Shown here piece after piece: positions 8,046-14,398 of a stretch of 14,398 bases of DNA (position 1 is the stretch's first letter; the number at the start of each line of letters is the position of its first letter). The notes beneath the pieces are model-generated. The model did no database searches and was not told where the DNA came from. It saw only the letters and a list, made by a program, of their open reading frames with translations. This stretch comes from Bdellovibrionales bacterium (lineage in GTDB: Bacteria > Bdellovibrionota > Bdellovibrionia > Bdellovibrionales > UBA1609), in assembly GCA_016716765.1 (NCBI GenBank), contig JADJVA010000017.1:1-14398 (forward strand), in the 5' to 3' direction. The position numbers and the translations under genes are program-made.

Positions 8046-8210
8046 ACACTTAGATAACAAATCGCTGCAATATACGCGCTGAAGTATCACCTCCAAGTAA
8101 AGTTGAGATTAATACAAAGTCTCAACGCGTTACCAGCAGGAAGGATGGTTGTAACTACGAGAACAAGTGGATTCATCGAACTTCGATATGCACCTAAGCA
8201 GCCTAAATAA
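8029..8210 (+). CDS. Uncharacterised ~60-residue protein (frameshifted as sequenced)
   Basis: The ATG at 8029 lies inside the end of the previous gene (17-nt overlap) and has GGAGGCT shortly upstream (8018-8024), a good ribosome site. The peptide starts MKSLTEHLDNKSLQYTR. One extra base near 8081 and another near 8145 must be removed to continue into EVSPPSKVEINTKSQRVTSR and VVTTRTSGFIELRYAPKQPK, stop at 8208-8210. It is rich in Thr, Val and charged residues in an alternating pattern that suggests beta strands. The gene is too short and broken to be certain, but overlap, ribosome site and protein-like restored sequence support it. Function unknown; it may be a small partner of one of its neighbours. 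Confidence 0.45.
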
Positions 8211-8231
8211 TACCAATGTTTGATTATTGGA

Positions 8232-9171
8232 ATGATACATCTACAAGAAGATAGTGGCCCAGTCCATTGGACGTACGAGAAATTCACTTCGATTCGGATT
8301 TGCAGCAGGGTGATATTATAGAATCTACGGATAGTATTCGCGCCTTATGTGAACGAGTACATCCATATTTCTGTGATCCGAAATTTTTGGGATTTATGGT
8401 TATCACCCAATCCTGCGATTTGGTTAGACGCAAGAAAAATAACTGTAACGCACATTATATTAATTTCGCAGTAATACGATCTCGAAGAAATACTACCAAC
8501 ACTACTCGATTCTGTATGCACATCAACAGCCTCCCTTGCGTGTACTCAAATGAATCTAAAGACGAAGCAACCAAATTACTCTCAAGAGTTTTTAATCAAA
8601 ACGAACAATCTCTAGGACTCTTCTACCTTCACCCAGACGAGCAGGCTGGAGTTGCAGTGCCATCAGTAGTTCTATTACGAGTAAGCGTTTCATTTCGGGC
8701 AGAACATTATGAAACCATTGCAAATGCTGGACGCGGCAGATTGAAACCAGAATTCAAAAGCAAACTAGGATGGCTTACAGGCAATCTTTTCTCTCGCGTA
8801 GGCACTACAGATTGGCATGAATCTTCGGAGCGGAAAAAGGAGCATGATAAGTTAATCGGAATAATTTATGGGTTCTTGACGAGAGTCAAAATCAGAGAAA
8901 TCTCCTGTATGGGGTTAAAAAAACATGGGTAGATACTGCGAAAACGCTGGAGAGGTTATTGATCAACTTAAGAAAGATGAAATCATTTCTACTATTGCTA
9001 AATATGCACCTCCAAATCCAAAAGAAGACATAGTTAAAGCTGTAAAAGATAAACATAAAGAAAGTACTCCCAGATATAGATGATGAGACTATTACAAAGC
9101 TTGAGAATCGATTATTAAATGACGGCAAAATAAGCGCTGCTCTAAAACGAGCTAGACTTAATATTGGTTAG
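8232..9171 (+). CDS. Uncharacterised ~310-residue protein with an ITQSCDLVRR motif (3' part frameshifted)
   Basis: The central body (8282-8880) is unbroken: REIHFDSDLQQGDIIESTD, then LGFMVITQSCDLVRRKKNN, later PSVVLLRVSVSFRAEHYETI and SKLGWLTGNLFSRVGTTDW. After indels near 8910, 8950 and 9060 it continues VIDQLKKDEIISTIAKYAPP, then VLPDIDDETITKLENRLLND and ALKRARLNIG, stop TAG at 9169-9171. The start is unsure: ATG at 8232 needs one indel near 8270, while TTG at 8267 keeps the frame; neither has a clear ribosome site. The C-terminal ~80 residues look helical and charged, possibly coiled coil. The Cys in QSCDL is a possible functional residue, but I cannot assign the family. The stop overlaps that of the convergent ATPase gene, leaving no room for separate terminators. 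Confidence 0.62.
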
Positions 9172-12111
9172 CTCACATCCTCACCCAACCCCAACTCTCT
9201 CAGAGCGCTCTTGATATCTTCAATCTTTGCCGAAGCGCTTCCTCTCCGCAGGCGCTTCCAAGCTGACATGCAGCATCAACCCCGGTGAATTCGCGAGCTT
9301 GGTAATGACCTTGGTATAGAAGTTCATCCATTTCGAGACGGGATCGTCCCCACCTCCATTGATTTTCTTTTCGGCATAGCCGGCGTGGGATGCTCTTCCC
9401 TCTTGTTTTGTTCACCACCACCAGAAGTCGTATGGGCAGCGGTCACCGGTTGCTTGACCCGCACCTTGGTTTCCGCTTGCAGGCCATCCACTTCCACAGT
9501 CACCAGGTAGAGGCGGGCGTGTCGCTGGACTTGAAACTGCCATCGTTCCCCATTGTGCAATCAGGAGCCGACCAGGTTGCATTTTCCACCGGCAGCCTTG
9601 CCCGTATTGGTCAAGGCCGCTCACCTTGAAGGTGACGTGTTCACGAAGGCCAATGTCGATGCTACTAGGCTGAAGGATCAGTTTCTCCGCGCGGCGGTTC
9701 CAGGAGCCGTTCGGCGTCTTGGGCGCGGAGGATAAAGAGATCATCGCTGATTTCCACTTCCTGTTCGAGCAGGCTTTCCCGAAGCGATCCAGTTGCAGTT
9801 TGCCCGCAGCATCCCGGCTGGCGTAGCCAAAGAGTTTAGAGGTCACGCCATCGGCGATGGTGCGCTTGATGGAATCCGGCATCCAGCAAGCGGGTAAGGC
9901 CGAGAGGCAAAGAAGGCATCCCGCACCGCTTTGGTAGACCACCTGTCAGTGCAGGCGGCCAGAGCCGAATGAGTTTGTTAGGACCGACCGAGGCGGTAAT
10001 TTCGTCATCCTTGACCAGGGTGTTGATGACCAGATCGCAGAGCGACGGGGCCATGCTCGAGGTGATTTGACCGAGGTCGAGACTCTTCACCGTGTTGTCT
10101 TTGCCGAGCAGGAACACATGGCGGTAGGCTCGCCAGATGGATTCCTTGAGATCGGCCTTGGCGCGACCCAGGCTTTGGCTGAGCGAGCGGCGTTGCGCTC
10201 TTCCAGTTGCCGAGCGGTATCTTCATCCGCTTCAATGTCTTCCCAGGCCAGCATATTCCGGGCGGCTTCGATGATGCTGCTTGCATAATCGGGAGCGACA
10301 AAGAGCAGCCCGGACTTATAGGTCCGGCCCGCTGTGCCACACTCCCGCAGGATACTTTCAATCAGGGCTTTGGTTGTCGATTCTTGGGCTTGATGCTCCA
10401 AGCCCAGCACGACCAGCGCCAATTGCGGGCGGTCGGGAACATCGTTCGACTTGGCCGGGAAGCAACGCCGATCCACTGCTTTACTCCACAGCTTGAACAG
10501 ATCGAGCGTGGTTTGCTGAATTCGCGCTTCAATCTCCTGATCCTTCACCGCGCCCCGGCGCGTGACCAGCATTTGATTGAGGTTGGGGCGCAGGCCAAAC
10601 CGATAGCGGTTGCGATCCCAGTTCAGGTAAAAGCAGTTCGCGGTGAGTCCTTCCAATACGGTTTCCACGTCGGCCAGGTTGGTTTCGGGATTACCGATAG
10701 CGGCGCGGATTTCTGGAACCGAGGCTTCCATGCGGGTTTGACTTTGCTCCGCCGTTACTCTCGAAGAAGATCGCGTGGCGACCCGCTGATGGAGGCGCGT
10801 TTTGATCGCGTCTATCGCTTCCCGGTCCAGGCGGACGGCGTGAGCGTCTTTCTTCCCGACAATATCCGTAGTGACGGGGATGGAGAGTTGATCGGAACCC
10901 AGTTGCTCAAACAGGGCGTCGCGGAAAGTTTGATTCACAAGGGGAGCGGAAACCCAGGGTGATCAGCGGTTCCCGTGAATTTTTCTGGTGTTCTTATGGT
11001 AGGCCCGCGCGACCCAGAGAGCCAGCAGGCGCAAAATCCCGCGCGTGCGTTGAAAGCGCGGCAGACTTTGCCATTTGCGCTGAAACACGGAAATCAGCGA
11101 CGGGTGAAACGGGTAGCAGGCGAGGAACAGTTCTTCCGGTGATTCCCCGCCCAGATTGGCGAGTTCGGTTTGGTGATCGTGCGCCCAGGCCCCGTATTCC
11201 GCAGCCGCTTGTTTGCCGTCTTGAGGCAAGCCATACCAATCAAACAGGCGGCGGCGGATGATCCCGGTGACTTCGGTTCCCGAAGACATGCTAATGGCTT
11301 TGCCCACCCGATCCAGCAGCTTCTTATAGGAATCGTAGTCGCGTTGATCTTCGGGATTCATTTCCAACTCGGAGGCCGGAATGGAGACGCAAAGGACCAG
11401 GTTATCGCGGGCGCGGGCTTCTTCGGAGAGGTTATGAAGGAAATCGTAGAGTTGGGAGGCCAGCCCCGTGCGGCGCGCGAGAGAGACGTAGTTCAGCATC
11501 ATCCATGAGGATGACCGCAGGGCCACTAGGCAACATGCGCCGCAAGGTGTCTCCCGCTGGAGCAATGCCCTGTTCATCATGTTGGGCGACCGCTGCAAAG
11601 GTTTGTTCGCAGCCCAATTGCCAGGCGATCTCCCCCCAGGGGGTTTTCCGGCGCGGTTCCCCTTCCCCACCCCGCCCATCAACAACGTCAAACTCTGTTC
11701 CGACAAAAACCGCCACCGCCGCTTGCGGGATTTCCTTCACTTGAGCACGGGTGAGGATGCTCTCGACGCCTTTCCAGTTCCGCGCCCCGTGACCGCTTTT
11801 GGCGAGGTGATAGAGCGCGGTCAGCGAGTGGGTTTTCCCCCCGCCGAACTGCGTCGCCATGTTGAACACCGCCGAGGTTTCCACCCTTGATTCCTGAAAG
11901 GCGACGAACCACTTGCGAGGAGAGATTTGAGCAAGCTTGAGTCAGGTAGGTTCGCTCAAAGAATCGTGCGGGATCAAGGTAGTCCGGGTGAGCGCGTTGT
12001 TCGCGGATATGATCGAGGTGAACGGCGAATTCAGACGCATCCAGCGGGCGGTTATCGCGCAGGTCTTCACGCGGAACGACGACTTGATACCAGGGCTTCA
12101 GGTGTGCTCAT
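9168..12111 (-). CDS. DUF499-type P-loop ATPase, partner of the DUF1156 methylase (frameshifted as sequenced)
   Basis: A gene of ~980 residues, read across about ten indels. ATG at 12109-12111 has AAGGAG about 10 nt upstream, just after the methylase stop. The N-terminus is PWYQVVVPREDLRDNRPLDA followed by SEFAVHLDHIREQRAHPDYL. Walker A is FNMATQFGGGKTHSLTALYH (GGGKTH codons 11828-11845). Walker B is AVILMD near 11510, followed by a frame break and then NYVSLARRTGLASQLYDFL. Next come SGTEVTGIIRRRLFDWYGLP and, in a long unbroken block (10087-10938), NQTFRDALFEQLGSDQLSIP to LEERNAARSAKAW. Towards the C-terminus, VTFKVSGLDQYGQ suggests an Ig-like fold, and the end is KIEDIKSALRELGLGEDVS. The length is close to that of DUF499 proteins. 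These are linked in genomes with DUF1156 methylases in defence islands; the ATPase probably acts with the methylase or with nucleases/helicases not seen here. Mechanism is not established from sequence. Confidence 0.8.
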
Positions 12112-12124
12112 TCTTGTTCTCTCC

Positions 12125-14398
12125 TTAAAAACCGAGTCCTTTACGTGCGAGTACGCCATCCACTCCAGCGTTTTTCATCGCTTCCCCCGGATAGAGCGCC
12201 GTGAGCGATTGGGCGAGCTTCCAGAAGCGGGCATCGTTGCCAATCCCTTCTTCCACCAGGAAGCGTTTCATCGCTTCCCGCGCCCCGCAGCAACAATACC
12301 ATCGCTTGATGAAGGCGATCCAAAACCGTGATTCCCGGCTTGGGGCCTTGCACGTCGCCCCATTCAGTTTGTGCGGCGGATTCGGCGGTTTGGAGTTCAG
12401 CAAAAAGTGATTGCTGGACGGGTACTTCTTCTTTCGGGGAGCTTTACCCGTGGCCGTGGTTTCCGCATCCTTGCCGAACAGATACTTCACCCGTTCCGCT
12501 ACCGAGAGCAGTTTGGCGGTATCGCCTTTGACTTCCACGACCGAAGGTGACTTTTCCAGATGCACCCCAAGACCTTGGGCGATCTTGTGAGCGGCATCAA
12601 ATTCCAGGGTAAAGCCACTCACCTTAGCCGCCTTGCCAGAATCTTCATCGGAATCTTCTTCGGATTCTTCCGAATCATCGGCACTCGCATTGCTACTTGC
12701 ACCCAGCGTCCAGAGCCACATGGCGGTTAGCCGGGCGTCCGGGTTTCCAGGCCCGCCGTATCCGGGTCTTTGAAAATCATCGAGAGGGCTTCTTGGGAGA
12801 CGGCAGCCCAGACGTGTTCAAGGTATTCACCGAGAGTCACAGCTTCCCCGCTGGATTTTTCTACCCGGCTATAGCGACTGAAAACTTCCAGGGCAGGACC
12901 GAGACAGGCAAAGATCGCGTCAGCACCGACAACGCCCTCTTCGGCGAGACGTGGCATCCATTCATGGATACGCTTGGGAAGTGCAGCAAGAACATCACGC
13001 CAGTCCCCGATAAGTTCTTTGAGAGAACCATCGGGATTTTCACGTGGACGGTAGACAAGATGAACAGAGGAAGCAAGGACAGCAGAATCTTGAGCACGAA
13101 GGCGGCTAGCCATTTCCGTGTCTATAGGCCACGAAGCAGATACTATCCAACCTGACTCAATCAAAGCTGTAAGCATCGCCTCCCAACCCGACGTGGATTT
13201 ATTAGCAAATACAACCACACCTATTCCATTCGATTTTGTGTAACGGCGTCCTTCTGAGGTTGCAATACTCATCATTCGCTCGAAAAATTTTCGGTCTTTA
13301 TGACGATACATTGCTGCTCTATGAGCAAGAGTTACACATTCATCAGTCTTTGGAGAAAGTGGTTCATTTAAAAGATCAGGATGAACAACAATAAGCATGC
13401 GGCGAAGCCAAACATAAAAAAAGTCTGACAAATCAGCATATGGAATAGCATCGTAATAGGGAGGATCTGTTATAAACGCATCCACAATATCATCTGGTAG
13501 TGGGTGATTTGTCGCTGAAGACTGTTGAACTGTACCAGTTTTTGAAAGGACACCACTAAGGCTTTCTAGTACAACGCAAAAAGCATCTACATATTGTCCA
13601 AAATCTCCAGTGCTACCACTAAATGGATAGGCTTCTGCAAAAAAAAAAATCCCACACCATTGGAATAGCTTGCCTACCAAACATATCTACCAAAGTTTCA
13701 CCAGTCGGCTTCCAGCGGCAGCATGATGAATTATATTGTGCTACCTTGCCAATTGCTAAAGCAAGACATGTCGCTACTGCCCCAGAAAACTCCGGATCAA
13801 TTTGCGCTAATTTTTCTTGTTCCTCTTTTACAAGATTAGTTAATGTTGTCATTAACAGTGCTTGACGTGGACTAAAAAGATCACCCCAAACACGCATCCC
13901 ATATAGAACTACATTAAAAAATCCCCTGAGATGATTTAATTCTTCTTTTGGAATAGATCGAACACCATTTTCTATCTTATCTTTTCAATTAAATACTCCG
14001 TTTTTGCTTATTAAATTGCTTAATCTCATCTTCGTTCGGAGAACGATAAAATTTACCACTCTCTCCTTTTTTATTAACCACTACAGCAATAAGCTTAGCA
14101 TCAGCACCCCCCCCTGTTTTGCTGACAATTGATTTCTAATACGTTCAACAGGTGTTGTGTAACCACAAACTGGGCAAGTAGCAGATCCCTTTTTAGATGT
14201 TCCTAGCCCAACTATATCACCTGATTTTAAATTCCGTACTTCTACATCAACTTCTCTTGTCTCTATGTTCTTATTAAGAAAATAAGCAACAGGTTTTTCA
14301 TTTTTTTGGCGAAGCCAAAGAGACTTTAATAATGGAATACTATAACCGCAAGTTGGTCCCTCACATATAACGGTTCGCGCCCAAAAATACGAGTCGCT
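12125..14398 (-). CDS. DUF1156-type adenine-specific DNA methylase with Zn ribbon (5' end outside window, frameshifted as sequenced)
   Basis: About 757 residues are visible; the N-terminus lies beyond 14398. The first part has a zinc ribbon (ICEGPTCGYSIPL, then ATCPVCGYTTPVERIR). Next come YGMRVWGDLFSPRQALLMTT and ETLVDMFGRQAIPMVWDF. The SAM-methyltransferase motif IV is ITDPPYYDAIPYADLSDFFY (DPPYYD codons 13450-13467), typical of N6-adenine methylases. Then GIGVVVFANKSTSGWEAML, SGWIVSASWPIDTEMASRLR, an acidic linker (12640-12690) and a C-terminal block ending VDGVLARKGLGF. Breaks include C8 at 14107-14114, near 13990-14010, A11 at 13639-13649, near 12740 and near 12280-12420. The TAA at 12125-12127 precedes the ATPase start by 13 nt, so they form an operon. 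The family is COG1743/DUF1156 from motif order. Its role is probably self-DNA marking in a restriction-like system, which is inference. Confidence 0.85.

Noticed and set aside
10207..10962. 251-residue plus-strand frame
   Set aside because: Antisense to the ATPase block 10087-10938, which reads as a coherent family protein.
1..14398. CRISPR array or complete insertion sequence
   Set aside because: No regularly spaced repeats and no transposase gene seen on reading the window.
583..14398. Annotating each frame fragment as a separate gene or a true pseudogene
   Set aside because: Fragments join into family-length proteins with intact motifs, and interruptions are nearly all indels, so separate genes or genuine decay are less likely than consensus error.

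Overview
The window looks like a piece of a bacterial defence or mobile island, most likely from a proteobacterium (Shine-Dalgarno starts and protein families common there; genus not determinable). Base composition is patchy. Lines counted by hand give about 65% GC inside the tyrosine recombinase, about 32-45% in the plus-strand operons, about 55% in the ATPase and the 3' half of the methylase, and about 35% in the 5' half of the methylase. This suggests assembly from several sources.

Layout. (1) Positions 53-1822, minus: a toxin-antitoxin-like pair, an XRE helix-turn-helix/ImmA-IrrE protein followed by a DUF3368-type PIN-domain RNase. (2) Positions 2023-5775, plus: an operon of a 48-residue basic protein, a ~500-residue protein with a probable PD-(D/E)XK nuclease core, and a ~690-residue protein I cannot place. 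(3) Positions 5776-6080: a hairpin-rich non-coding stretch, including a 137-base element closed by a perfect 10-bp inverted repeat. (4) Positions 6081-7153, minus: a tyrosine recombinase. (5) Positions 7401-9171, plus: three tightly packed, unrecognised genes (~214, ~60 and ~300 residues). (6) Positions 9168-14398, minus: a DUF1156-type adenine DNA methylase (5' end outside the window) followed 13 nt later by a DUF499-type ATPase, a pairing known from comparative genomics of defence islands. The ATPase and the third gene of unit 5 converge and overlap at their stop codons.

Almost every gene is cut by single-base insertions or deletions, often in or beside homopolymers. Moving frame at these points restores continuous, family-like protein, and I found almost no isolated nonsense substitutions. 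The simplest reading is uncorrected indel errors in a long-read consensus, not decay. I therefore annotate restored genes as single units and describe the breaks; coordinates within broken genes are exact for the DNA but approximate for residue counts.

The best candidates for something undescribed are the 2023-5775 operon, the 7401-9171 trio beside the methylase/ATPase pair, and the folded element at 5824-5960 beside the recombinase. All three lie in the same island as recognised defence-type genes.
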